Below, in pieces: positions 12,743 through 23,184 of a DNA stretch of 64,000 nt (position 1 is the first letter of the stretch; every line of letters starts with the position of its first letter). Under the pieces are notes generated by a model. The model saw only the letters and a list, made by a program, of their open reading frames with translations. It made no database searches and was not told the origin of the DNA. This DNA comes from Sanderia malayensis (taxonomy: Eukaryota > Cnidaria > Scyphozoa > Semaeostomeae > Pelagiidae). The DNA lies in contig RQOL01000024.1 in NCBI GenBank assembly GCA_013076295.1, positions 496,001 to 560,000 on the forward strand, given 5' to 3'. The translations under genes and the position numbers were made by a program.

Positions 12743-13836
12743 CAATGATATAAAGCGCCGAAGGCGCTAGATACCTGACTCCGCACGATTAGTGCAGACA
12801 AGAGTGATGCCATTTGGCGGCCATTTTAAAAGGTGGCAAATAGCTTTTGTAAATCAACGATTCCAAAGTTAAATGCTTGCTCTGGAGGAAAATAATTGTA
12901 AAAAAGTTTGACATATGCATATTGTTGCAGAGCACATATTATGAGGATACTAGTAGAATTTAGATAATGACAAAAAACGTTTCAAATATCGGTATTTTGT
13001 TTATTTTTTGCTGAACGATGGAACAGGCCTAAATTAATCGAAGAACAAAAACAGTTGTTGAATTAAAAGTCTTGGATTTACTGGATATAATTTGTAAGCT
13101 CTAATTAAAGCTGAGTGACAGGGTTTTGATATCCCATATCCCAAAAGCTTACTGAAATATTAGCAAATACAACACTTCTCCAATTCAAAAGGAAACGCAG
13201 TGGCATGGCAGATTATACCTTTTACAAGTGAATTAATTCAAAGAATTGTAGCGGTCTGATATTCTGTTACATATTTAAAGTCACTTAGGCTGAAGATAAT
13301 TGATTTTCCTCGTTGTGGAACCTTTAGCAGGCAAAACCGTGTGGTTTTACTCAAGTTGGAATTTCAGATTTTGGTAAAGTTTTAAAATACTTCAGTAAAA
13401 TCCCGTGTCGCATCAGCTAATATTTTAATAAGCTTTTGGGATGTCAAGACCATGTCACTTACCTTTAATTTGAGCATACATATTATCCAGTACATCCAAA
13501 AGTATTAATTTTTACAACGTTTTTGTAATTCAATAAATTTAGGCCGGGTCCATCGTTCCGCAATAAAAAAACAAAATACTGATATATGGTGCGTTTTTTG
13601 CCATTCCAGCAATTTTAATAGTATCATCATATTGTATGCTCTGTAAAAATATGTATATATCGACTTATTTCACCATTATTATCCCCAAAACAAGCATTGA
13701 ATTTTAGTGTTTCTGTATTGACTTGATGACCAACATCAACTTTTTGCCCCCTTTTAAGATGGCCGCCAAGTTTTTATTGGCGTCACTGATTCGACGCGAG
13801 TCAGGTATCTAGCGCCTTCGGCGCTTTATATCATTG
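12743..13836. mobile_element. foldback DNA transposon, hAT-like, non-autonomous
   Basis: The element starts CAATGATATAAAGCGCCG and ends with its exact complement. The near-perfect outer repeat runs about 37 bp to TACCTGACTC. It is flanked on both sides by TGCTTGCT (12735-12742 and 13837-13844), an 8-bp target duplication as made by hAT-type transposases. The inverted similarity continues well inside: left-arm words such as GGCGGCCATTTTAAAAGG, GAACGATGG, AGGCCTAAATT and ATCCCAAAAGCTTA recur complemented in the right arm in mirrored order. Each arm is about 430 bp, with a spacer of about 230 bp. No transposase reading frame remains. Family assignment rests on the 8-bp duplication and is an inference. 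Confidence 0.88.
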
Positions 13837-14704
13837 TGCTTGCTGTATATTGATTAAAGCGAGGCTGGTTTGTAGGAAAGAAAACAATGAAAACACGGAA
13901 GTGAATTGAATTGCCTCGCTAAAACCAAAGGAATTCGAAATTCGCAGCATAAAAACAGCGGAATACGTGCAGATGGAGTGAGTCGCTAATGGAACAATGT
14001 GAGGCACACTTCTGTCTTGCAGCGACGCGTGTATATACATCGTGTCCACCAAGTATCCTCACAAGGACACGGGAAAGTTGACAGTGTATCGAGGACCCTG
14101 TCTCAAGAACCTTTCTGGAAAGTTCTGAAAGGTTCCTTTTGAGTTCAATGTTTGAGTCGACCTTTGGGGCTGTACATTATGAAATCCGGTTTAGGAGTTA
14201 CGATGATGATTGTTACAGGCGCTCATGAGGGCTTCAAGAGTTTTGTCTGATGTAAACACCTTGTTATTTTGTTTATTTGTTTGTGATATATGGCTAATAC
14301 GCGCCACCCTGCAAAGCCATTGACATTCCCTTGATTGGTTGATATTACTTTCAGAAGAGGGTTTTTCAGAAACTTATCTTCCAGACCGACTGCTTTAAAA
14401 CTAGCCCGAGGTTGATGTATTCTTGTAGTGTTGTGTTTGTGTCTGTGCACACCCGTGAACTAAGAAACGCCACAAGCTCACTTTAAAGAATTAGGAAGCT
14501 TTGATCCAAAATTTGCTGGTTTGATGGATAAAAAAGGCCGTCGATTTGGGGCTTTTGACATATTAGGTCACGATTCAAAAGTCTTTCAGGTCAAAGTTCA
14601 AAATCTGTTCCGTATTGCTTGAACTTTTTTCTGCGTGCAAAATGCTTTGTGTTTCTCATTCTAACTTGTGATCAAACTTAAACCAATATAACTTGAAGTA
14701 CACC

Positions 14705-15065
14705 CATTTTCTAAGAGAAACCATTTATAAGAAACCATAGGGCCATATTTTGAAACTTAAGAAACTTTGGTAGGAGATTTAGTGTGACTAAAAAAAAGTT
14801 AGAAAACTTTTTATGTTGTCTGATGCGTTTAGTTTCTTTTGTTCCTAGTTACATTTTAAGAGATATTTTAGTTGTTTACCATCAAACTTGCATTTCCTTT
14901 TGCTTCTCTATCCAATTCATGTTTAGCAGTGACAAAAGATAAAGAGAAGGACGATGAATTATGGAAAATTAGGTCTGGGTTGTTTCTGTACCATAAATAG
15001 GGTGAAAGCTAAGAAGCTCTGGCACGAGGATTTTGCATTGTATCTAACAAAAAAATAGGTGTATA
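14705..15065. repeat. dispersed repeat B, copy 2
   Basis: Second copy of the repeat at 8930-9310, same orientation. Differences are mainly point changes plus a deletion of about 40 bp before GGGTGAAAGCTAAGAA. Confidence 0.8.
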
Positions 15066-15718
15066 CGTTAGAAGAAAGTGGTCCACTTTCTAACTTGTTC
15101 CAGCTTTAATTAAGTTAAAACTGAAGCTTGTTTATACTAAAAAGAATATTGTAATATGTATTATAACATTAGTATTTCTGATCTTTTTAAATATTTGTTG
15201 CTGTGAAGTAATAATGGTGGTGATGATGTATTTTGAAAGTTAGTAACAATAAGAACCATTTGACGAAGTTTAAAAATAGATGGGTGATAAACGAGATTAT
15301 CTTGGTCATAGTATTGATAATTTTCAGCGAAGGTTTGATTTTAAATCGAAATAATTTTGCTTCTCTTTCGGGAGGGTTCAATATTAAATATCTTAACGTT
15401 AAGGTCCATACTTCAGCCCTTGGCTTCATGTCAGCTCGCCTGCAGTAACAAACAGAAGAAATAATATAATGCAGTAAATCTCGATAGCTCGAAACCCCAC
15501 AATAACTCGTATCTTGGATAATTGGGGCCGATTTGCATTCCCCTTCAAAGCTTTGCTAGTAGCTACCTTCTTCCCCTCGATTACTCGAATACTCTTTCAC
15601 TCGAAGCATTTTCGAGTTAACGGACGTTCGAGCTTTAAATGATATGATAAGATATAAGTTAAGAAGATACATCAAAGTACAATAAAAGTCTGCACTCTTG
15701 GGAATCCGAATCTTTGAT

Positions 15719-15912
15719 TTCGTGACCACCATTTCAACAGATCCTCAAACTGTGCACCAATGGTCCGATGGTCCAAGTTTAACCCGCACATGATCAACAC
15801 CCTTGGGGCCCAAGTCACGCGTGACCACAATGACGAATATGCAGGCTTAATTTGGACCATCCTCTCATTTGTACACAGTTTGACAACCTGTTTGACTCTG
15901 TGATCACGGAAT
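15719..15912. repeat. imperfect foldback element
   Basis: The left arm (CGTGACCACC, CTCAAACTGTGCACCA, GATGGTCCAAG) matches the complement of the right arm (CGTGATCACAG, GTCAAACTGTGTACAA, GATGGTCCAAATT). Arms are about 60 bp and imperfect; no coding content. Confidence 0.6.
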
Positions 15913-17377
15913 AAATGCCATGACGTCACTGAAGGGAGAAGAACTGATATGATTCTGTCTCTAGTGGCTTTGAATTGTTTAATGTGTCCTTGAAGATCGA
16001 GCCCCGTACCAGTCGCATAGCCTGGTCGGCATTTTGTGGTGGCAGCTCAGCATGTTGGCGTTGTTGCTTAGAGCTCAACTTTAAGGCAACCCATTACCTT
16101 TGCGGATTTCATTGGCTCCGCTGTGATGCTCCAGAGCTAGATCTTCCTAACATGTACTCGCCAGAGCTCATGGCAGTGTAATACCCAAGAATCTGGGGTG
16201 ATGCCAAGGGTGGGAATCTAAGCACATATAACATAGAAATTTGAGCAGAAATACTTAGTAATTGCTGACATAAATGTTATAAATGCTGCAGCATGAAGTT
16301 AAATCCCATAATCCATCAGTGTTTGTGATTTATCGCAAACGTGAACAATTTACCTTACACGATATGCGTGCATTTAAAAACGGCTCGTTATTTGCTTCAT
16401 AATTTATGTGATGATAACTTTATTGAGACCAAAGAAATGAATTCCTTGTTTAACTTTATAGGTACAAGCTGCAACATTTGGACGATGTTAGTTTTGGTAT
16501 CAAAGTGACCACGCATCATGTAAATGAGGCTGTAATACAGTACTGGAACGAGGCCATCTGCGAATGAGACGTTTTGACGCCCTGGTGAAAATTGCTGTGC
16601 GGATTCAAGGTAAGAATATTCATTTAATTGCAAACCGCCCACTATCGCGCATGCGCTTGCAGGTAAAGGGCATAAACATGTTTTTGACTGTAAATTGGTT
16701 GCATTAAAGCGACTAATTATTTCATTTTTGCATTAATTAACATCTGAGCTCCCTAAAAACAAGTGTTAATTAAACAGTGGGCTCAATCAAACGTACAAGG
16801 AATTCATTCATTGTTAATTATCAGAAAGGGATATGTAATTCAGTGTCGTGAATTTCATAATAAGCACTTTGTCAGATAGTTAGTTGGGAAGTTATAAAAA
16901 CTGTGTAATTGCATAATAAGACATAGGAGAAATTCCCGAACTTTCAACTATTGGGAGAGAGGACAAACCAAATTAGTAAATTTATAGTAAGCAGTGCTGC
17001 TTTTCTCAACAATTAAAAGCAAGAATAAAAAATGATATGAAGTGTGGAAAATTGTCAAATACAGCCACACACAACTATTTAAAACTGAAGAATTTCATCA
17101 CCGCAAACACCGAAATCAGGATATCAGATTGACATTATACTTGCTAATTAAAATCTTCCTTGAATTTCTGGATTTGGTTTTAGCCAAGTTTTAAGCAAAT
17201 TGTAAATTTTAATGCATTTTTACTTTCACATTTTATTTTGTCATCTTAATCTCCTTCGCAGTTACCCGTTTGTGTGATTTTTAAGTTATCCCAGTGTTCT
17301 CCTCTGCAGTCCCTTGAAAAGTGTGAACACAGTTCGGTATCGATCAGTATCGATGAAACTAGAGGCAGCAAAGGTTA

Positions 17378-17505
17378 TCTGTAAAAAGGGGAACGGGGAA
17401 CCGGGGAATAAGGAAAAGGAGAATATGTAAAAGGGGGAATCTATAAAGGGAGAATCTGTAAAATGGGGAATCAGTAAAAAGGGAATCTGTAAAAGTGGGA
17501 ATAGT
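17378..17505. repeat. degenerate purine-rich tandem repeat
   Basis: About seven diverged copies of a 15-20 bp unit of the type AATCTGTAAAAGGGGG. A decayed minisatellite with strong strand asymmetry (almost no C). Confidence 0.7.
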
Positions 17506-18628
17506 TTGCAATTAACTTAAAAATGACGCAATACTCATGTGGGTTTATAATTTATTTGTACAGTGCTTTTATCGTATATTAAGTTATACATTCTTATCCC
17601 TACTGAAAATACACCGAAACAACAACAAAACAGGTTAATTCCGAACTTTCATCATTGTCATCATTAGAGTTTAAGCACAAACTCATGTGAGGTACTTTTC
17701 TAAACTGCAACACAATCACACAATAATAGCAACAACAGCGAACAAATCTATATAAAACCACAATAAAACTAATATATAAAACTAATAGAACCACAACAAT
17801 ACAACTATCTGTTCAACCCCTGCCCAAGCTCCAGAGGATCTCGTGGTTGTATACCAGGACATGCGACAGTGTCGAGACAGAGCTACAGGAAACATGGTGC
17901 TTTCATCCGAAGCCTAAAATGTACATTTTCATTTGCGACTAAGATGCATCCTAGCCAAATATATGTTTTTCAATCCTGGTTTGCTGGAGATCCCTCCAGA
18001 ATTCATCGCCCACTTTCAGGAAGCACATTTGCAACGACTTTTTTCCGAATTTGGGTTGATTTTCTATTCATAACTTTGCAATATTTACATAATTGTTTTT
18101 TATCATTCTCTTCAGTTAAAATTCGGTTGCTAATGTGCGCATTTCCACTTTTTATATTAATCCAATAGATAGCCAAGCAGCAAATCGTTTACCCTACAGG
18201 GATTCCCGACCAAACTATAGAGAGTCCACTCCTGGAATAAATTTAACTGAAGAGAAGCTTGCATTACTGGCTGAATATTACCATATAAGCATCACTGGAT
18301 CTTGATGCTAAAATATAATTTCGATTGATATTGTGATAGTTCAGAAATGTTGTTGTTGTTGTAAAAAAAGCTTTCAAGTTGCTGTGCGGTCATGAAATTA
18401 ATTAATAAGATATATCACTTTCACTTCAACAATGGAACTTCTTGGAATCCGCTATTTGCTAAGCTCACTCCTCTTTCAGCGCGCAAGTATTTGAATAGAA
18501 CAATCAGTAACGTTGTATAATTTGAAATCCTGCTCTGTGATAAATACAGCACGAGAAAATTGTTGTGGAGCGTTAACAGGAGCAACTTCAGTCGATTAAG
18601 CTTTAAAATTGCCTGGGAAGCAAAAAAG

Positions 18629-18943
18629 ATGGATCCGCCAACAAAAGAAGTGTTAAGTCTCTATGAGAGACTTTTTGAAGCAGTTGGTTATTTAGAGGAT
18701 GAATTTATTGGTGATTGGCCTGTGAATTATGTTTACGAAGATGGTTACAGGCAAGAAAGGGCCGTTTTTAAATTGGCGCCAAACAATGACGCCCTTGCTT
18801 TTTATCATAAAAGCCTTTCCAAATTTCGCATCTGGAAAGGCTTCTATTTTGCAAAAAGGGAAGGAGACAGTGAAGGAGCATTGGAGCTTTGGCTCCCAAA
18901 AGACCAAGTCAACATAAATTGCTCCAAAAAGAGAATCTATTAA
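18629..18943 (+). CDS. orphan protein A1, apparently 3'-truncated paralogue
   Basis: An intronless open frame of 104 codons starting MDPPTKEVLSLYERLFEAV. It aligns over its whole length with the 141-aa protein at 19419-19844: shared motifs are LY(E/R), VG-L, IG-(W/L)PVNY, G-R, VF(K/R)L-PN-D, FY and FRIWKGF. The upstream 200 bp are also similar between the copies (ATAGAACAATCAGTA, TTTGAAATCCTGCTCT, GCAACTTCAGTCGAT), so the duplication included the promoter/leader. This copy stops soon after LWLPKDQV, just before a dispersed repeat (18955-19140), whereas copy A2 continues for about 45 more residues. I infer that repeat insertion removed the tail. No known domain recognised. An upstream in-frame ATG at 18560 exists, but MDPP matches the start of A2. 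Confidence 0.6.
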   Translation: MDPPTKEVLSLYERLFEAVGYLEDEFIGDWPVNYVYEDGYRQERAVFKLAPNNDALAFYHKSLSKFRIWKGFYFAKREGDSEGALELWLPKDQVNINCSKKRIY

Positions 18944-18954
18944 ATAATACTCAG

Positions 18955-19140
18955 AAAAGCCCTCCCCTCGAATAAGCCCCCACCCAGATAATCATTTGCA
19001 TCACAAGGATATTGAGCCCAAGTTTCGAGACATCGAAATTGTTTAGTGAATGTATTGCAAATAACAGCAAGCATGAACCAATAACTTCATTGATTGGCTG
19101 CATCGTATAGCTTTTGTTTTGCTTAATATTGAACAATAAT
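18955..19140. repeat. dispersed repeat C, copy 1 (AATAAGCCCCC type)
   Basis: Begins near CCTCGAATAAGCCCCCACCC and contains GATAATCATTTGCA, GACATCGAAATTGT and GCATCGTATAGCTTTT. All of these recur in order in CEP43 intron 7 (60250-60590). Its outer end also resembles the termini of the large element at 27927-29099. Non-coding, probably a MITE fragment. Confidence 0.7.
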
Positions 19141-19418
19141 CAGGCTAGAACTTCATTTTTGTCAGTCTATTGTTTTTCTATTGTTTCGAAATCAAGTATC
19201 AGCCTATAATTTCTTAATCCACTGGTCCTTATATGTGTTTTTATACTGTATGATTGGCACCAACTTCAACAATGGAGTGAATAGAACAATCAGTATGTCA
19301 TAATTTGAATTTGAAATCCTGCTCTTTGAATAAAGCACGAAAAAATTGTTGCCGCGCTTTAACAGAAGCAACTTCAGTCGATCAAGTTTGAAACTTCCTG
19401 CTAAGAGAAGCTAAAAAG

Positions 19419-19844
19419 ATGGATTCACAAGGAAAAACAATTGATGAGAAAAAACAAACAGTGTTAAATCTCTATCGGGAGTTTTTTAAATCTGTAGGTG
19501 ACTTGCAAGGAAAGTATATAGGTCATTTGCCTGTAAATTATTACGACAGGAATGGCGACAGGCCAAAGCGGCATGTGTTCAGATTGGAGCCAAACAAAGA
19601 TGTCGATGATTTTTATGCTGCAATAAAAACCTTTCGAATCTGGAAAGGGTTTCATACCTCCGAAGAAAGAAAAGAATTAAGAGAATTGAATCTTTGGCTC
19701 CAAAAAAGCCAAGGCCACGAAAATTTCTCCGTTGGGGAAGATTACAATATCACCCTTCTGCAGGCTGAGGTTTTTGAGACTTTCAATCCAAAGTATTATT
19801 TTGGTGTGGACACAGAAGCGAAAATAGAAGAACTCGATAAATAA
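19419..19844 (+). CDS. orphan protein A2
   Basis: An intronless 141-codon gene starting MDSQGKTIDEKKQTVLNLYR and ending EAKIEELDK. The product is charged and soluble-looking, with no signal peptide or membrane segment. The most conserved stretch against A1 is residues about 18-75 (LYREFFKSVGDLQGKYIGHL, PVNYYDRNGDRPKR, FRIWKGF), followed by a LWLQKSQ segment and an acidic tail present only here. Conservation of the protein frame despite many synonymous and some replacement changes suggests selection. No family recognised; it could be a lineage-restricted gene or a domesticated element protein. The leader repeats that of A1. It faces B1 tail-to-tail. Confidence 0.65.
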   Translation: MDSQGKTIDEKKQTVLNLYREFFKSVGDLQGKYIGHLPVNYYDRNGDRPKRHVFRLEPNKDVDDFYAAIKTFRIWKGFHTSEERKELRELNLWLQKSQGHENFSVGEDYNITLLQAEVFETFNPKYYFGVDTEAKIEELDK

Positions 19845-20294
19845 CAATGATATTCCCAACAACCTTTTCAACTTGAACTTTCAGGTAAATGAGATTTAAA
19901 TAGAACAACATATTTTGCTGGCTGTACACTAAGATTGATAGATTTAAGCAGGTTTATATACATCGTGTGAAGTATTTTTGCAGCAATATGAATAGAAACT
20001 TTGTTCACTACCGATGCTAATTTTCTTCAAACAGTTCTTTTTGTCAAGTTAAGCAGTATCGTTTGCCCAACGAATAACCACTGCCACCAATAAATGACCA
20101 AGTATTATTATGAGTTTTGTTCTCTTCATGCTCTTTAACACTATAATTTCTACTGAAGCTAAAGAAAGGCATCACGATCAAATGATGGCAATATGATTTT
20201 AGAAAGTTTTATTGTTTCAATCACCATTGTCTCTTCATCCACACAATCTTTCACTCCTGCTGGTGAGGTTTTTCCCCTCCACCGAGTTTATTAT

Positions 20295-20636
20295 TTATTT
20301 ATTTTTTCTTCTCTTGCTCTTCCTCTTGCTTTTACTTCTACTTTTCTTCGGTTTTTCATCATCGAGTTTAGGGCAAATAGCTTCACTAACGTCGTTTTTG
20401 CATATACGACAACAACATAACATATTTTCGCTGCCACATTTGCTTTGTGGTAGTGCTTTGTAATTGTTCACAGGTTGCTTATCATATTTATTTATATTGT
20501 AAAGTTGTTCTTCTAAAATCTGTATCAACTGTTCACGATATTGTTCATACTCCTCCGTTCCATTGACGATGTCTCCCAAAGTAATCTCAGGTCCATAAAA
20601 AGGAGGCAACTTGAAACTGTTATTACGCTGATCCAT
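20295..20636 (-). CDS. orphan cysteine-rich protein B1
   Basis: An intronless minus-strand frame of 113 codons starting MDQRNNSFKLPPFYGPEITL. A central cysteine cluster (KCGSENMLCCCRICKNDV, then ICPKL) suggests metal binding or disulphides. The C-terminus is very basic (KKSRSKSKRKSKRRKNK), as in a nuclear/nucleolar localisation or nucleic-acid-binding tail. No signal peptide. It is paralogous to B2 at 21626-21928: shared PP-YG, Y-I---DKQ, KCGS---LCCC--C--DV-E-ICP-L. Family not recognised. It lies tail-to-tail with A2, with about 450 bp between stop codons. Confidence 0.6.
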   Translation of the reverse strand: MDQRNNSFKLPPFYGPEITLGDIVNGTEEYEQYREQLIQILEEQLYNINKYDKQPVNNYKALPQSKCGSENMLCCCRICKNDVSEAICPKLDDEKPKKSRSKSKRKSKRRKNK

Positions 20637-21625
20637 TTTGCTTCTAATTCAGGTCCTGCATATAGTTTCCCTGTTTGTTATATCTCAAACGCTTTCTGAA
20701 TTGTTATGCTGCAATACGTTTTGAAACCTTTCTATTTGTTTCAATATAATCCCAGCAAGTTGAAGAATATAATCTTTCAGGTGTTTTTAAAGAAGATAAT
20801 TTTTACAATAGTTGTCCAAGTGACCTATTTTCAATTAGGCCGTATTTTCTCTGGATATGTTCTGGCACAAACTGTAACTTTAAGCCACGCTTGTGCTATG
20901 ATTTTAGATAGTTTAGCTTATTTTTACGAGACCTACACACTGTGTTATGTGGAGGGAATTTCCCGTTACAGAAAGGTAGCGCAAAGGGAAACTTCTTCGA
21001 TTTTTCCGATTTCTCTAAACCATGGCTAATGGAATGGTGGAATTGTATATAAACCTGAAGTTAAAGCACTTAGTTCGTTATAACGGGATTCCATTGTATT
21101 TGTAAACTGAACATGAAAATTGTTGGACGTTGCATTCCAAGCATCCATTCCAACTTTATTCTATTATTTGGCTTTTCTGGGAAGACCAAAATATAAACCA
21201 TTCAAATAGGGTAATTCCCTTTTCTGGCGGGGAGTTTCCCATATTGAAAATAAATGACTCAGCTGACGGAGTTGACTTGAGTATAAGTTAGAAACCTGAC
21301 CTCAGATTTGGAATTGTTAGGTCATGGCTCAATTGTTTTACACTCCACAGTTATAGCTGCATATAAGACATGTTTAATTCTATTCTGTTGTCATTGGTTC
21401 ATTGCTCGTGATTATGCGTTAAGCAGTAGTACCTGCTCGAATATCTGAAACGAAATTTCAAATGGGTTATTCCAAGTATAAGGCTAAAATCGAGGAAGAT
21501 AATAAAACTACCTTTTAGTAGCATTAACTCAATTTATTCCAACAAACATCAACAATCTTCACAAACACATGTAGCAATATGATCCATGTTTTTCTGTTTT
21601 TATTTTCTTTATATTTTTCTCGACT
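20637..21625. other. spacer between B1 and B2
   Basis: No gene recognised. It holds the upstream region of B1 and the downstream region of B2. A plus-strand open frame at 20706-21029 has no homologous counterpart near B2 and is not called. Confidence 0.5.
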
Positions 21626-21928
21626 TTACTTCGGTCTTTGGCTTTTCACCGCCAAATTGGGACAAATAGTTTCGATAACGTCCTTTTCACACATACTACA
21701 GCAACATAAAATACTTTTACTGCCACATTTGTTTTTTGGTGATGTTCTGAAAACTTTTGCAAGTTGCTTATCAAAATTCTCTATTTTGTAAAGTGGTTCT
21801 CCAAACAGCTGTACCATCAAGTGCAATGAGAATCTGTCACATACATTTGTGGCACATAAACAGTCTGTTACAATCCTCTCGAAGCCATAAACAGGAGGCA
21901 ATGTTGAATTTTTCTCGTGCTCATCCAT
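21626..21928 (-). CDS. orphan cysteine-rich protein B2
   Basis: Second copy of the B protein, 100 codons from ATG 21928-21926 (MDEHEKNSTLPPVYGFERIV), chosen because it aligns with the start of B1; the frame is open further upstream to 22054. The cysteine core is kept (KCGSKSILCCCSMCEKDV, ICPNL). Unlike B1 it has extra cysteines near the middle (DCLCATNVCD) and stops at KSQRPK, so the long basic tail of B1 is missing. Lys/Arg-rich codons follow the stop, suggesting a recent nonsense change or an independent shortening. No family recognised. Confidence 0.55.
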   Translation of the reverse strand: MDEHEKNSTLPPVYGFERIVTDCLCATNVCDRFSLHLMVQLFGEPLYKIENFDKQLAKVFRTSPKNKCGSKSILCCCSMCEKDVIETICPNLAVKSQRPK

Positions 21929-22299
21929 TTCTCCTAAATGAGTTTCTGCCTGGAGTTCATTACAATCTATCGTTCCCATTTGTCGCCAATGATTCTTGAT
22001 AACATTGATAAAACAAATTAATAAAAAAAGCATGTCTCCAGCATGTATATACAATTTCTAAACAGAAAAATCAAACTTCAGCCGAAACTCAACCAGCTGC
22101 AGTTACTTTATTGCTAAAGACTTTGACATTTTGGTAAATAATGGCACAGTCAATACTTGGAAGCCTATTGCTATAGCTCTTTGCTCTCGTGTATAATAGA
22201 AGACTGTACATTGCGAGCGTACCAACAAACGTGTTTATTCTATTCATTATGATTGTAGATAGGGAATTTCCCTTGTGAAATTGCAAAGCAAAGGGTAAT

Positions 22300-22437
22300 A
22301 CACCTTTTGCATCGTGCGTATTTTGGAAGTCTGGCACTAGTTTTTGGGTGAAAAATTATTTCACCCTCAGCATCTTTTTCACCCAAAAACTAGTGCCAGA
22401 CCTCTAAATACGCACGATGCAAAAGGTGTATATTTCT
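22300..22437. repeat. near-perfect palindrome, arms about 50 bp
   Basis: CCTTTTGCATCGTGCGTATT, then GGCACTAGTTTTTGGGTGAAA, facing the complements of both on the other side of a spacer of about 20 bp. Arm identity is about 95% by eye. It could be the two ends of an element whose middle was lost. Confidence 0.85.
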
Positions 22438-22562
22438 TCGTATTTTTCAACTTCTCAAAAACATGGATTATGAAATTGTGGAATGGAGAAGACCTGGAAT
22501 CGGGGAATAGAGTGTTGCTATTGCGTATTGCAAACTTTATTCAAATACGCTTAGTACGTGGA

Positions 22563-22601
22563 GGTTGTCAGTGGTGTTGTCCTGAAACACCACTGACAAT
22601 C
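22563..22601. repeat. short perfect hairpin
   Basis: GTTGTCAGTGGTGTT and AACACCACTGACAAT separated by 6-8 bp. Non-coding. Confidence 0.75.
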
Positions 22602-23178
22602 TCAGTTGTCTCAGGGAAGGGCTTTCCGTAAGAAAACTCCAACCACACTGTTGTAAGAATTATGGTTTTAGGATTTGGTAACACTGACTGTAAGAAGGTA
22701 CTATCAGATGTTGTTTATATCGCCATACTAAAGAGAGGCTGCCCAGCCTTCAATAAAGCAGTGTCTTAAAAAAACGAGCATGTACACAGCAAAATTTATT
22801 AACCCGTTATTTTATGGATAATCGTGCTTTTTTTATCCCTATACATTTGTGCGATTTTTATCCATATATTAACCCTATATTATCCTTAAAATGCTTGAGG
22901 AATATCCATAAATTGTCCCGAAATTTCAAGCAACAATTTGCTTGGGCCGATATCCCTAAATGAACACCAAATTATCCCTAAACTTCAATGAACATCTTCA
23001 CAAATCTTTTCACACGTAGACATTGTTTAAGATGTAACTTAATCAGCCCATAAACAACCCAAAAACAACGGCATTAGTGTATTACTTGCATTATTCGATA
23101 AAAAATCTTACTATGGACGTACAATTTCATGCATAAAATAATTGGATTTATATTGTTTATATGTATCGCAGTTAATCA

Positions 23179-23184
23179 TTTATT
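23179..23184 (-). promoter_or_regulatory. poly(A) signal overlapping the SORD stop codon
   Basis: On the minus strand the end reads GAAGAATAAATG: the AATAAA hexamer includes the TAA stop. If used, the 3' UTR would be only 15-30 nt. No other AATAAA was noticed just downstream. Confidence 0.5.

Larger units (their letters stand above)
13837..18400. other. repeat-rich, no gene recognised
   Basis: Contains repeat B copy 2 (14705-15065), a diverged family-A-like sequence with TCGAGTTAACGG words (about 15474-15640), an imperfect foldback (15719-15912), a G+C-richer unique patch around 16000-16190 and a degenerate purine-rich tandem array (17378-17505). Short open frames here have no splice sites or recognisable domain. 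Confidence 0.5.
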
